DNA of 64,000 nt from Vitis vinifera (Eukaryota; Streptophyta; Magnoliopsida; Vitales; Vitaceae): NCBI RefSeq assembly GCF_030704535.1, contig NC_081813.1:5045001-5109000 (forward strand). Reading direction: 5' to 3'. Position numbers and translations under genes: made by a program. Positions 23,591-36,380 of this stretch are shown here, piece after piece. The notes under the pieces were generated by a model. The model saw nothing but the letters and a program-made list of their open reading frames with translations, did no database searches and was not told the DNA's origin. How positions within the stretch are numbered: position 1 is the first letter of the stretch; each line of letters begins with the position of its first letter.

Positions 23591-23705
23591 TAGGTTTGTT
23601 ACTCCATCTTTAGTAGAGTGAGAGAGATGTGTTGGGTGACTTCCTCAATTTGTTAGTAGATTGAAGTAGGAAACTTCCTTTGGTGGGTAAGTTTGAATTT
23701 ATTTA

Positions 23706-24041
23706 GGTGATGTTTGTTTTTTTAACTTAATGTTGAATGCAATTTGTTTTCAAACCTTAGATTGTTTGCTTTTATCTTTCTTTTTTCTTTTTTTCAACTT
23801 ATTAAATACTTTAATTTTTTTTATTAAATAAGAAAAGCCAAAATATTTGGCTTTTTGCTAAATGTTAAAAATAACTTTTTGAAACAACCAAAATACAATC
23901 TCAGTACAACCTTCACCTTAATAATATTTAATACTTAATAAAAATATAAACGACTTAATACTTGATACCATGTAAGTTGTATTTAGCATTAAGTTAAATT
24001 AAGCTCTATTAAGATTTAAGTAAAAAAACTCAAACACCACC
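23706..24041. mobile_element. MITE, 336 bp
   Basis: Left end GGTGATGTTTGTTTTTTTAAC and right end (complement) GGTGGTGTTTGAGTTTTTTTAC are imperfect terminal inverted repeats around an AT-rich, non-coding core. A similar pair of ends is seen at about 57868-58170. Confidence 0.5.
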
Positions 24042-24392
24042 TTAATTTATTATTATGCCCCTAATTTGGATAAACTTCCACTGTTTGACCTAAGAGAAAC
24101 TCCTAAAAATGATCAGTCACTGTGTGATTGAGAGACAAGAGGATGATGATCCCCTTTTGCAAATAGTATAGTTATACTCCCAGTATACCTTATAGTTGTG
24201 TTCACATTTAAAACTGCATTACATTACCGCTATGCAACAAAGCACGATTTAAAACATAGAAAATACATCCCAAACACATATTACATGTACGCTAGAAATC
24301 AAGAGGCATTCCTAGAGCAGAACTATCTGAAACATTTTGTTGAACTGGCCTCCTGCCAAGGTCTAATTTTATTGCTGGATACTGAACCAGAC

Positions 24393-25742
24393 CTAAACTT
24401 TTTTGGGTTGAATACCACAGTAGGATTTTATAAGGCTCTTGGATTTCTGACCCTCTTCAGTGTGAAAGAAACGAAGTAATCCAAGATGATTGAAGGACTT
24501 GAACTGTAAGGGGTGTTCGTCATCACCTAGCTCTTCGGGTATTTGTATCATCCCGCTGCTGAATTGAAACAGCCCAAGTGAGTACCTCTCTTCATTGCCA
24601 CTCATCATGACCTTATGATAGGGAGAATGCAGCCTGCCATTGCTCCATGCCTAAGAAATCACCAAATATTCATCTCTTCAAGTCTCAATACTTACATCTT
24701 AATGATCATAATACAAAACAAAGTACAGACTACTGCCTTCTAGATTTTAAGTACACACAACGCTTTTCCAGAGTTCAGCATACAAAAAGTTTCATAATCT
24801 GGATATGAAGAAATTAAAATGGAGCTTTAGGCAGAAGTTCATAAGATGGAGCTTTAGCTGCCATAAGTTTATAAACCTTTCATATTTGGCAAATTTATTT
24901 GCTACATCAAATGATTAGACAGAAGATCGAAACTTACCACTAAAGCATCGCCTGCTATGACAGCAAAGGATGAAGGTGAAAGCTCAAGACTAATCCACTC
25001 ACCATCCTTAGTTTCTACCTCCAAACCTTTAACTTGATTCTGATAAAGTACAGTTATGAAGCTCTTGTCTGTATGACGAGCAAAGCCCAAATTAGGCTCC
25101 TTCACCTTGGGTGCTTTATGTTTCAAGACTCGGAGAAGATAAGACATTGGTTCCAAATGAGAGTCATAGTACTTCCCAACACCATAGCTTTCAAAAATCA
25201 TTTTGGTTACCAAATGATCCAGCTCCAGTGCTATCTTTGAGAACTCACGCGTAATTTCACTAAGGAACAAATAGCCAAAGAAAAAAAATGGATAAATTAA
25301 GTGGTGAAAAAATGCGCATATTGAAAGAATATTGATTCGTTATAATGAAAAAATAGATCAAATTATACCAGAAATGATCATTTCCAGCAGGCCACATGAG
25401 ATTCGCAAAACTTTGCATTCCTTCAAGAGTGGTAGCATTATCAATGCCTATACTTTCATGAAGAGGCAGTCGGGAATGTTGCCCCACATAGCCATGGTAA
25501 GGCTTATTATGGGCATTTTGCATTTTGGTTTCTGTGGGGAGATTAAACAGCTCTTCTAATGCAGAGAAGAGTTTGTTCTGAAGCTCTGAAGGAACTTTGT
25601 CATAAACTGCAATGAAGCAGCCAAACTCTTCAAGCGCTAGAAGAACATCCTTGCAAGTAGCAGACCAAGAACTTGAGCCAGGATTCAAATTTTCCTTGGA
25701 AAAATCCACAACAGGAATCTTGGCTGATGAATGAGAACCCAT
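24393..25742 (-). CDS. AOP1-like: AOP-type Fe(II)/2-oxoglutarate-dependent dioxygenase, second gene (3 exons, 317 aa)
   Basis: Exons 25742-25369, 25259-24938 and 24650-24393 join in frame (954 nt, 317 aa) with GT-AG introns in the same positions and phases as the gene at 5094-6376. The start MGSHSSAKIPVVDFS matches the family's usual N-terminus. Iron ligands: His and Asp in RHTDKSF (exon 2) and His in PYHKVMM (exon 3). The 2OG-binding pair is Arg-x-Ser in EERYSLGLF. No lesions. It is clearly paralogous to the first gene but more diverged than that gene's pseudogene copy, so it is an older duplicate. A soluble cytosolic oxygenase of a specialised-metabolite substrate is expected; the substrate is unknown. 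Codon 25742 is the only ATG that fits the conserved N-terminus. Confidence 0.88.
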
Positions 25743-26395
25743 ATTTTGCTTCTCTGTTTTCTCTCAACTAGAAGCTTTAGGATCTCCCTGAGAAGGATAC
25801 ACTATTCTATTTCATGTTACTTATAGAGTTCAGATCAGTATGCACCTGAGTTATATAACAGGACGATTAAAGGAAAGGTATGGCAAGTAATGATAAATAG
25901 ACATGTATATAATTCTCAACACTTTTGTCTTATTGCCTATGGAGGTTTATGGAAGGGAATATGAATTTGATTCGAATGCCATTTCTAGCAAGCATAATGG
26001 CCTAAAAAATGAGAAATTAAAGTCACGAGTCCCCACAGGCCAGCTATGGAAAATATAATCATAGAGAGGAGTATTGCTGAGGCCCCCATATAAAGATTGT
26101 AGCCGTCACTTCTCAATTTGGTTGATGTATTTTTTATTTTGAATCATATTTCAATTTAAAAAATGTTGTTTCTATTTTGTGGCATTTGTAGTCTTTTCCA
26201 TTGAAAATTTCCCTTTCCTTTGATCTTGGCAGGATGTTATAAAACACTATAACTTTTTACTCAATTGGTCCCCCATGTCCCTCGTCATTCAACTCTCACA
26301 CACTCATCTAACCTTTTTTATTTAAATGATCTTTCAAGCCGATGTCATCATACTTTTTCTTTCTCTAATTCAATGTTTCTTTATCTTAAATTAAT
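25743..26395. other. Promoter region and upstream flank of the second dioxygenase
   Basis: A TATA-like element (TATAAG on the minus strand, 25826-25821) sits about 80 bp before the ATG, in the same 'GAACTCTATAA' context as the first gene. The rest is non-coding and not recognised. Confidence 0.5.
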
Positions 26396-27160
26396 ATAGG
26401 TCATATTTGGTAATTATTTTTTACAATAGTTATCCATATTTCAAAATAAATAAATAAAACAAGAAAGCACATTTGATAATAAGAAAGCAAAAAATAGTTT
26501 TCATTCTTAAAATCATAAAATATAGTGTTTTCAAATAACATCTTTTAGTTACTTTCATTATTTTCATTTGTTTTCTTAAGAATATTTTATAAAATAATTA
26601 TACAAATATGGAAAATGATTAAAAATAAAGTATCATATATAAAAACTATTTTTAAAACATATTTAAAAACATAAAAAAACAAGTTAAGAATATGTAACAT
26701 AGATATTTAGAACAAAAAATAAATAAAAACAAAAACAAAAAAACATATTTGATAACCAGAAAATAAAAAATAGTTTTTTTATTTAAAAAAAATAAAGTGT
26801 TTTAAGATAATATATTTTAGTTGTTTTTTTTTAAATATTTAAAAAAAATAATTATACAAATATGGAGAATGATTAAAAATAAAGCACCGCATATAAAAGT
26901 TATCTTTAAAACATATTTAAAAATATAGAAAATAGGTTAAAAATATTTTAGGTTCTTAATTATATTTTTGTTCTATAAAACGATGGAGAACAATTTTCAA
27001 AAACCATTTTTTAGAATTGTTTTGAAAAACAATTATCAATCAAACTCTTAGATTCTCAAACAAAATTTTCTTCTACAAAACATCAAAAAACAATTTTCAA
27101 AAGTAGTTCCCAAAACTGTTTTTGAAAACACTTCTTAAACAAAACCATATTTCTCTCCAC
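26396..27160. mobile_element. MITE-like AT-rich repeats
   Basis: Repeated 'catatttgataa(cc/ta)agaaa' blocks (26398, 26468, 26744), tandem 'aaatatggagaatgattaaaaataaag' blocks (26607, 26860) and facing 'ttttgaaaaacaattatcaatcaaactc' sequences give a folded, non-coding repeat. It resembles hAT-type MITEs, perhaps two copies. Exact ends cannot be fixed by eye. Confidence 0.4.
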
Positions 27161-27678
27161 CAAATAGCATATCAATATCTCTTTAAAAAAAAAATTGAAA
27201 TTTTTTTAATTTTGTAGCAGGTACTAACTCATTTGAAGCATAGGATACTGGTTTTTCCAGTTCTACACTAATGCGACTTTGGCCTTCTTTGTATGAAGAG
27301 ACTCTGCTACATTCATGGGGCATTGGTTCTGGGATGATACACTGAATGTTTGACTTCTTCTATGTTTTACAAGATAAATGCACATACAAACAAGTGTAAT
27401 ATAATTTTGTACTAATTTAATAAGTTGGTGACCCTTTTCATTAGTCCAAATAATAAAAATAGCACAATTTCTGAACAAACAAGCCAATCATTAACGAAAA
27501 AAATATTAGAAGATGACAGATTTTAAACTTAATATCTTTTAATTAAATCCCCATGTCTGCAAATCTTGAATTTCCTCATGGGCACCAAACTTCATTGAAT
27601 AATAAGTTGAATAGTAGGAAAATTTTGCTTCTTTTCTCAATGGGTCAAGCATATAAGTACAAATGGATTAGTATATAC
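27160..27678. other. Non-coding interval
   Basis: One minus-strand frame of 74 codons (27263-27487) without recognisable motif. Nothing else seen. Confidence 0.3.
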
Positions 27679-27919
27679 CAATGTTTTAAAAATTGGATTA
27701 GGATTGATTGAGACTAGTGAAACCATCAATTGGACCAATCAGTGCAACGATAGCACCATTGACCCACCCTTCTATTTATTATAATTATTCTCAATATTAA
27801 TAATATATTAATGATATATTTATGATATCATCGATTCAACACAAGGTTCAATCATTGGTTCGACCATTGAATCCGATAATTTTTCCCATTCAATGATCAA
27901 CCCCATTTTGAAAACATTG
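27679..27919. mobile_element. 241-bp MITE of the CAATGTTTT family
   Basis: Ends CAATGTTTTAAAAATTGG and, on the other strand, CAATGTTTTCAAAATGGG. The non-coding core has 'ggttcaatcattggttcgaccattgaatc' like the longer copies at 12068 and 43.4-44.0 kb. It lies in the 3' flank of PDR copy 1, and a related end (44023-44027) lies at the equivalent place beside PDR copy 2. The insertion is therefore older than the PDR duplication. Confidence 0.6.
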
Positions 27920-28220
27920 TTAAATACAAGTATGAAACTATTGGAAATAAAATTTTCTAAAGAAGGCCTAAACTTCCCTCCATGCTTGCTCAAATCTAAA
28001 TTTTAATAGCATTTTAAACAATACCACGTCTTTATGTCTTTGGTAAGATTGAAAGTGGAGCCTATACTGTTAGGTTGGTAATCCGGATGAAAGAATTGCT
28101 CAAGGTTTTATTACTGTCTAAAATTTCAAATTACATAAAATTGGAAGGACAAAAAAAATTAAAGAATTTAACATCCTAACATCCTACGTACACATAGAAC
28201 TTGTGCTCCCATTTGACTTC

Positions 28221-31200
28221 TTATCGCCTTTGGAAGTTAAATGCCTTAATGGCATAGGCAAAGGTGAATAAGAACAGCACCACAAACCCAACAACCACAG
28301 CTGCAACCACTCCCAGGAAATCATGTTTGAATCCAAAATAATCATCCAAGAATTGTTCCACCGTTTGATTTTTGTCAAGTAGTGTGTCCTGTATATCTCC
28401 AAACTGTGATGTAACCAATCCATACAAAGTCCATGCAACTGGACATATCCAATAGTACCATCTCCACCACACCGGAATTCTCTGCATTCATCAAGGAAGA
28501 AATATAACAATATGAGTCATTTCTATATCCATGTGGTAAGGAAAGTTGCAATTTAAAGAATCACAGGTTGAGAGCACTTACGTTTCGTGGGACTATGAAA
28601 CCTGAAAAGAGGTTCCATATTCCATAAAATGCCGCGGCAACGATGGACGCAATATGTTGATTTGGCGTGGCAGCCACAGCCATCATGCCATAGAAGGTGA
28701 AGTACAACAAAGTGAAGAACATGAAGAACAGATACCAGAAGAATTTAGCGGCTGTCCATTCAAATCCAATCATTGCATAAACTATAACACCATACGCCAC
28801 AGCTTGTGCAAAGACATAAGGAATCTCAACTAGAGCCTGCAACAAGAGAAGCAATTTGATTATTAAAAGGCAAAACGTATTAGATATATGCAAAGTCTGT
28901 AGCATCAGAAAACTAGTTACCTGTCCAAAGGCATATGGCAGGGCTGAATACATTCCAGCAGCTCTTTCTCTGTAAAAGACTGTTCGTTCAACTACAACGA
29001 CTGGCTGGACCGATTGGGCATTCTGAATCCCAAGGAAGAGAACAGCAGCATACATAGAACCCATTGCATTAAACAGATCTTGTTGCCTTGTCCTGCAATT
29101 TACCACATGAAGTATAAATTAAAGTTGATATAGAGAAACATACTGAGTTCTCAAAATTTTGAACCAACATCAAATTACCTTTTGGTGCCCAGATCCCAGA
29201 ACATTGTCCCAAACATCAAGGCTATGAAAGTTGTGAAGAGAAATCTCACTGCCGTGTATGGTGGGTTGCGCCAGTATGACCAACGTTGTTTCCATAAACA
29301 TGCCAAAAATTGGGTAAAGAAGGGTTGGGAGTATTGAGTAGCGAAATAGAGGTCTTTTGTACCAGGGGCAGGTTGGCTCAGTTCTTTAATTAAATCTTTG
29401 TTTCTCCTGAAACATATGCCACTTGTCAGAAAAGGTTTCAACAACAAATTTAAGCTTCTCATGAGAAACATTGGATGGCTGTATATTACTTTGCAATCTT
29501 ATAATGCAATTACATAACCTATGTTTGAATCACCTGTACAGGTCTGAATTCTTGTATATTTCAGTGAAATCAACCCTTAAAATTACTTCTTGTGCCGAGG
29601 TGGTAACTTCCAGCATCCAGGTTGCAGGGTTATAACCATCTTTGATTTTACTGACTCCTTCAATTCTCTTTATGAAAGCAAGTGATATGTATTAGTAAGC
29701 GCTTAATATGAATTAACTCAAACTGAAGTATTTACTTCTTATAGCTTTTACTTTATCATGGCTGCTTACCTCAAAATAATTTATTAGATGGGAAGAATGT
29801 CTACCCAGTGGTCCCACATATATCTCTTGCCCTCCACGCTTCATCAGGAGCAACTGCAAATCCATTTTAAATATTTCAGTACTTGTATACTATAACCAGT
29901 ACTTGTATTTCAGTACTTGTATGCAAATCCATTTTAAATTCCCTTAACATTTCCTACCTCATCAAAGGCTTCAAATATGTCAATACTTGGCTGATGGATG
30001 GTGCACACAACTGTCCTTCCTGTGTCCACAGTGTTCCTGACTGTTCTCATAACAATTGCAGCAGCTCTTGCATCTAGCCCTGAAGTTGGCTCATCCATGA
30101 ATATAATCGAGGGATTTGCCACAAGCTCAACTGCAATTGTCAGCCTCTTGCGCTGCTCGGTTGAGAGGCCGTTTACACCTGGCAACCCAACCAGTGCATC
30201 CCTCAATGGGGTCAGTTCCACAAGCTCCATGACTTCCTCAATGAACATCTGTAACCATTAGCAATGATTATAAATTGTTTAAAAAACGTTGCAAACCATA
30301 GTAGAGATGGTAAAAAATTTGACACTACTTGTGACTCTTCTGTTAGCAGGTTGTGAAGAGGTTTCTCTAGTCTTATTAAAGAGATCGGTTAATTGATGCA
30401 AATCCTCAATAACACTCATTAGCTTGCATGAACCTCACCAAATTTGGATTGCAGGTCAATGAAATTTGAACCAGCACTTTTTCCCATGTGAAGGTCAATC
30501 CAAACTTGATCCTGGCCTTAGCTCAACCAAGTATGAAAATTCAATTCTAGGGCTTTGCTTGTTTAGAGCACTAAATTGAACAAGAAAAATATGGAAACAA
30601 TTCAGGAAACTCCCACCTTTCTGGTTTCAGAATTCACATCAGAAGGCAACCGCAGCCAAGCTGAGTAGAGCAAGGACTCATGGACGGTAACATGAGGAGA
30701 GTGGATATCATTCTGCTCACAGTATCCAGAAATTCGAGCAAAAGTCTCTTGCTTCTTTGGGTAGCCAGAAATGGTGATCTTACCCTCAATATATCCACCA
30801 GTTTTCCGACCAGCCAGTACATCCATGAGAGTGGTTTTACCAGCACCGCTAACACCCATCAGAGCTGTAAGAACACCAGGCCTGAAAGCACCACTCACCC
30901 CCTTCAGAAGCTCCAGTCTGTCTTCAAGGGCACCCTGACTTTTCATTTCCTGCAAGTTCATTTCAAATTACTCAGTTCTCATTTTTGGTTTTATAGTACA
31001 TTATGAAGAAACATATGTCGTCATTTAAATAAATATGACGTTACCTCTGGCATGTCAACGGAGTATCTAATATCATCAAAGGTGATAGAATGTGGTTGGA
31101 ATGGAAGAACCATTCCTTTCTTCTTATTATGTTTAGCCTCAGCAATGGCTTCTACCATTTCCTCTCCCCTCTCTGCATTTCAAGTTTAAATTCAATGAGC

Positions 31201-34200
31201 CATATAAAACATGTAGTTAAATGACAAGAACTGAGTCGCACAATGGCATGCATGCATGCACCATGTTTGAGTTTCATCACCTGTGGTTGCAGTTTTGGCA
31301 TTGTCAGACTCTTCTGTTATAACAGCTTGATGATTCTCAAATGCTGCGCAATTTGCAACATGTTAGTACACTAAGCTCATATTTTTAGGAGTTTCAATGC
31401 AGAGAAGGTAGAGACACCCACGATTTAGGTAATTGAGGCACAGAGTGTAAAAGAAGTTGAACACAAATATGAATCCAAGCAGTGCCCCAGCTCCTATCCA
31501 GTACCAGTGTGCGTCTGTGGAGAACCCACGAGACTTCAATACTGTAACTCCAAGGGATTCTGTTGAATCGGTAACATTCTGAAAAAGGGAAATACATACA
31601 ATCATCAGTTACTGACACACATAAATAAACACAGATATTCACATGGAACATTCAAGAACTTACTTTGCTCCAACTCTTCCCAAGGAATTCATTTACCACT
31701 ATTGCATTCTGTGCATACATCAGAGGGGAAGACCAGTAACCCCAAATCCACCATTTCTTGACATTATCTGCAGCATTGACCAAATAAAAAAGGAAACAAA
31801 AATTCATTATTAGGGGTTATGCGCAAGAAGGTTCTATGCTTCCTAAAAGAATATTTCCTCATCATACCATGTGACAGGATAAAACCACCCGATGCCAAGA
31901 GCATAAGTAAAGCAAATGCCCCAAATGTGTTTGCAACAATCATGTTTCTACCAGCTGCTGCTATAAATCGAAATAATCCAGATGCCATCTGATTAACAAG
32001 CAAGAGGAGAAGATACTGTCTAAACAACCTGCAATAAGGAGATTTGTTTATTCAGCATTAATCATTTTGGAACAGAGAAAACATGTAAAAGAAATCTGGA
32101 TAAGTTTCTGCAACTTCATAACTTTTTCACTTTTACCTTTCCACATTTGGATCAAATCCAATGACATAGTAAGTGATGAACACCCAAACAGCAACTTCAA
32201 CAAATGTGATGGGGATCTTGAGCACCCATGATGGAAGAGCATATGCCCATGCAGGATAGAAGAGTAGGTCTCTTTGCTTGTAAAATACGGGAAGTTTTGC
32301 AATTGCCATGGCAAGTTCTGCCATTCCATTAAACATGATCATGACAACAGTGAAGAACAAAGCACCGGTGTAAATGCTTCCGTCATCTGTTGAATTTTTG
32401 TGCATCTCAGTTCTTAGGAAGAGTGTCATTGCAATCACTGCCATTACTGCAAGCTAAAAACAGAAATAGAAATAATAAAATTACGATCACATATAGAAAA
32501 TTAAAAGCCATTGTTACAAGTAACAATAATAATAATAATAATACTCACTTGGGTGAGCTTGAAAATATAGACAAATGAGTTCCTCTTCATCAGCAAGTAC
32601 TCTCTTGACATGTTGGCATCCAACAGTACCTTCTTTCTAACACCATACTTCTTTGTTGTCAAAGCAGCTGGGTGGCTTTTGGCCTTGTCAAATGGTGATG
32701 CCAGCTCATCTGCTACTTTCCGTCCAATGTGAAATGACTGGAATGCCTCAGCAAATTCCTTGACCGTGACAAAACTGTAAGGCTCTTCTTTACGTGCCCA
32801 ATACTGGGCCTGATCTTTCCTAGATGTTACCTGCAATGAAGTTTAAAGTTATGTTCTAGCTCAATTTTTTTTCTTAAAAAAAATTTAAAAAAAAAAAGAG
32901 AGATGAAGATAGAAGATGCCAAAAGCTACAAAGCTAGATTTGCACTCACTTCTTGCAGAAAGTCTGCCACACCCTTCCTTGCAGGACATTTGAAGCCCAT
33001 GGATTCAAAAAATTCAAGCACATCTTCACGAGGACCCTGATAAACAATCTGACTATCAGAGAGGAGAATGATGTCATCAAAAAGATTGTAAGTCTCAGGT
33101 GCTGGCTGGAGGAGAGAGATGACAGCAGTCCCGTTGAGAATGTGGATGGTTTGCTTGAGAGAATTGACAATTTGATAAGTTGTTGAGCTGTCCAAGCCAG
33201 TAGAGATCTCATCCATGAACAGTGCCTTTGATGGTCCTACCAGCATCTCACCTATCATTCATACATTTCACATAATTGAATTAAATTAAATTAATGAACA
33301 AAAAAAAATCTAATTGATTTGTTTTTTCATTTAGTTGGAAACCAAATTATCCTGCCTGTTGTGACACGCTTCCTTTGTCCTCCAGAGATACCCCTTATCA
33401 TCTCATCTCCTACCATGGTATCTGCACAGATGTCTAGTCCCAGAATCTGTAGATTTAAATGTAAAAAAAAAAAAAAAAAATTATGAATTAGAATTGGGTT
33501 TTCTCACAAATCTATAAGCTATCATTGAAAGTTTCATGGTTATAATACCTTCAATGTATAATCAGTGACAACATTTTCCTTCTGACCTTCTGTTGCTGCT
33601 GCCTGAAATATTGGAATCCAATGATGAAAATGTCAACCACCATGCAAGCAACTTCAGTACATTAAGAAATTTCATAGATAAAAGATTCTGACATAGCATA
33701 AAATTCACAAATTAGATTGATTCAAGCCATTCATTTGAGTAAAAAAAGAAAGAAACAAACTCCAGAACAGACAGAACACCGACAATACAAAGCCATTTTG
33801 CCTATCTATGTCAGAATTCAAAATTTAATTTATGGAAAAGAGTAGTATCCATGTTCACTGAAAGCAAATAGCTCAATTTCTGCAGAACTGATTAAAATTT
33901 CACTAAAAGTAGATTCTGTCTTACCTTCATGAAGACATCAAGATCAGGATCAGGCTTAATATTTGCTGCTTTCTCTCTTCTTGACAGCTCTGCTAACATG
34001 TCTGAGGATGGCAAAAGTAAGAGTCAATCTCCTAGGCTATGCAAATGTCATATAACCACATTCACAACCTGCAAAAAGCAGAGAAATAAAAAGCAAAGGC
34101 AATGGTTTAGACTAACCATATCGATCTCCAACACCCTGGCATCTTGCAGAGAATGCCAAGGTTTCCCTTACAGTCATTTCTCCTATATGGGTATCATGTT

Positions 34201-35379
34201 GGCTGATATAAGCTGCAGTTCTCTGGGGTACAAACTCATTCATGCTGTGACCGTTGTATGTCACCCTTCCCGTAACCTAAAGAAGGAATTTCAGTTTTTA
34301 AGTTGGATATGAGATTAAAGAAATAAAAAATCAAACATTCGATAGAGAATCGGGGAGTGATAATCATTTTCTTTCAACCTTTAGATTGGGATCAAGCTTT
34401 CCAGCCAATGCCAATAAGAGGGTGGTCTTTCCAGAACTTGGAGGACCTAAAAGCAACGTCATTCTGCAGAAGAAAAATATGCACAAAAATCATGATCATG
34501 GATCTTCAGGACATTCTAAATTTGGAGAACGAAAAATTCATTTGAGTTATCAATCCATTTTTAATTACTAGAAACAAATTCATGCTCACCTGCGAGGTTT
34601 GATGATTCCACTAACATCATTGAGAATAGTGCATTTCTTCTTTTTACTTGGAAGAATGTGGACAGCGTTCAGGATGCCCTTTGGAAAAGAAGGGAAAATT
34701 AGAATCTAAAAACAAACTTACCTAAAAGAATACTAAGTACATAGCTAATGATCAGCATTTGCATGTAGTTACCTCAAGTTTATTAAAAATGAAATTATGG
34801 AATGAAGGCAAAGCTCTGCTTCCTACAAAAGCTTCTGCATCGATGGTAAGATGCTCAAATCTAACTTCAATTTCGGGAACATCAACTCCAACTCTGAAAA
34901 ATGGAAGAGACATGAAAACCCATTATCAAAAATTCAAAGGAAGATGTTGGATGCGGAGAAATGTGGGAAACGCCTATGAGGCATATTTCAGGTAAAATTT
35001 TCAATGTTCAAAAACAATTGGCAAGGAATGCAAGAGAGGAGGAGAAATCTCACCTATCGATACGATTCTTAAGCTTCAACAAGAATTTCTCATTGTCCTC
35101 TTCGGCAATTTTTACCAACCTCTCCACTAAATTCTTCTTTTCCTGAAACCCAAGGTTATGTATATCAATTTCACTGGCCTCACCCTCTGATCCCATCAGC
35201 AAACCTTTCCTCAACCGATTGTAGGTGGGAAGTTTCTCGAGTGCGGCCCATTTCAAAGCTTCCTCATCATCCTCATCCCTCGAAGATTGAGAGAAAACAT
35301 CCGCACCCGAGTTCCTCCATATCGAAGAACCGTTCCTCCGAAAACTACCACTGGCTCTATAAATGTCAGCAGTGGCCAT
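28221..35379 (-). CDS. PDR1-like: Full-size ABCG (PDR-type) transporter, copy 1 (24 exons, 1424 aa)
   Basis: Exons: 35379-35054, 34893-34773, 34678-34590, 34463-34379, 34276-34117, 34001-33925, 33602-33549, 33446-33356, 33251-32950, 32830-32549, 32453-32137, 32028-31868, 31767-31664, 31578-31422, 31343-31281, 31172-31045, 30949-30617, 30248-29958, 29853-29770, 29667-29534, 29406-29179, 29092-28921, 28836-28582, 28481-28221. They sum to 4275 nt in one frame. Layout NBD-TMD-NBD-TMD. NBD1: Walker [10 protein letters not shown] (about 185-193), signature ISGGQRKR (324), Walker B LFMDE (349). NBD2: Walker [10 protein letters not shown] (871), signature LSTEQRKR (978), Walker B IIFMDEP (1003). Hydrophobic blocks lie near 520-735 and 1190-1424. 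Plant relatives (PDR1/ABCG40 group) are plasma-membrane exporters of terpenoids or hormones; the substrate here is unknown. Intron 8 has a GC donor (33355-33354). The start agrees with the family; an in-frame ATG at 35451 would add 24 residues. Confidence 0.93.
33252..33355 (-). other. GC-AG intron (intron 8 of PDR copy 1)
   Basis: Exon 8 ends ACAACAG at 33356 and the intron begins GCAGGA. PDR copy 2 and the third copy have GT at the equivalent place (49538-49537 and 62959-62958). The acceptor is a normal AG. GC donors are a known minor class, and the preceding CAG matches the strong consensus they need, so splicing probably still works. Confidence 0.75.
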
Positions 35380-35399
35380 TGCAACCTGAAACGAAAAAC

Positions 35400-36380
35400 C
35401 CTCCTGGAAGACCAACCAAAACCCACAAAAACCCAGAACCGTTTCCTCCAAAGTTTGGGAGAGAAGCTCAAAAATCAGAGATGCGTCTCCTCCCTCTCTC
35501 TTCTCTGCATAAAAGTACCTTTGTATTGCTAATATTTGATGCCTATAGAGTGGAGGGTTTATATAGTGATGGGTAGAGCAGAAAATGGGGTGGCTTTCAA
35601 GTTTTCAAACTTCTTGATTTCCCGTGACTCTATTAAAAAATAAGCGGACAATTTGAATATATAAGAGGCTGCGCAATGACCCCATGATATAACGAACAAG
35701 GAGATGCCACCATTTTTTACCTGTCAAATTCTTAAATAAAACACTTCCAGCGTCTCTCAATAGGGAACGTGATTTATTACAAGCTGTCCAACCCGCTACA
35801 TCAACTAACTTTGTCTTTTCAACCGTTGGTCCGGGTTGGTTCCAGGTGGACCCAAATCCGCCAAAACTACAAATGTAAGTTATGTTTTGTTTTGTATTTT
35901 TTTAAAAAAAACTGTTGAGTACATTTCCCCTCCAACTCTCCTACCCCCCACAAACTTGAGTTCTAAAATTTAAATAAATGACTTTTTATGTTTAGATATT
36001 ATAAAGAAAAGTTAAGGAAAAACTGCCACATATCGTGTCACATTCTATAACAATAATAGTAAGTTCCAACGGTCAAGTCAATCATGGGAAATAGAAGGTG
36101 AATTTTTTTGTGTGTGTACTTCCTTTAGAGAGGGTTGTTTCGATTTCTCGTTTGTTGTTGGATGGAATTTTGTCATAGAAACTGAGTTTTTTACAATTGA
36201 AATCCTTGCACTTGGGGATTTGGCATACTTTCAAATATCATGTTTGAAATCCTTGCACCATTTTTGACCATTTTCTTTTGAGTTTACCTTTTCTGGTGTC
36301 AGTAGACCATTGCCTATGTCATTTTTCAAGTTTCTTTACGTTTGTGGATTTTCGTTTTAGTTTCTTTTTTAATATGTATG
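35400..36380. other. 5' flank of PDR copy 1
   Basis: 35400-35800 parallels 51620-52030 before copy 2 (5' leader, TATA box, 'caaacttcttg(a/g)tttcc' and 'ttgaatatataag' blocks), then similarity ends. 35900-36380 is non-coding and unrecognised. Confidence 0.5.
35558..35566 (-). promoter_or_regulatory. TATA box of PDR copy 1
   Basis: CTATATAAA on the minus strand, about 180 bp before the ATG, inside 'ATATAAACCCTCC'. The identical block stands before copy 2 at 51815-51823. The duplicated promoter region extends to about 35800. Confidence 0.6.

Noticed and set aside
24198-24608. Plus-strand frame at 24198-24479 overlapping the end of the second dioxygenase
   Set aside because: It is antisense to exon 3 and its 3' flank. 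The minus-strand exon has clear homology and splice sites.
29998-30261. 87-codon plus-strand frame, repeated exactly in copy 2 at 46197-46460
   Set aside because: It is the antisense shadow of the NBD2 signature exon. Its conservation follows from that exon's near identity in the two copies.
35380-35451. In-frame upstream ATG of PDR copy 1 (24 extra residues)
   Set aside because: Family members start at the MATAD-type N-terminus, and copy 2 does not share the same upstream Met position. The 35379 start is preferred.
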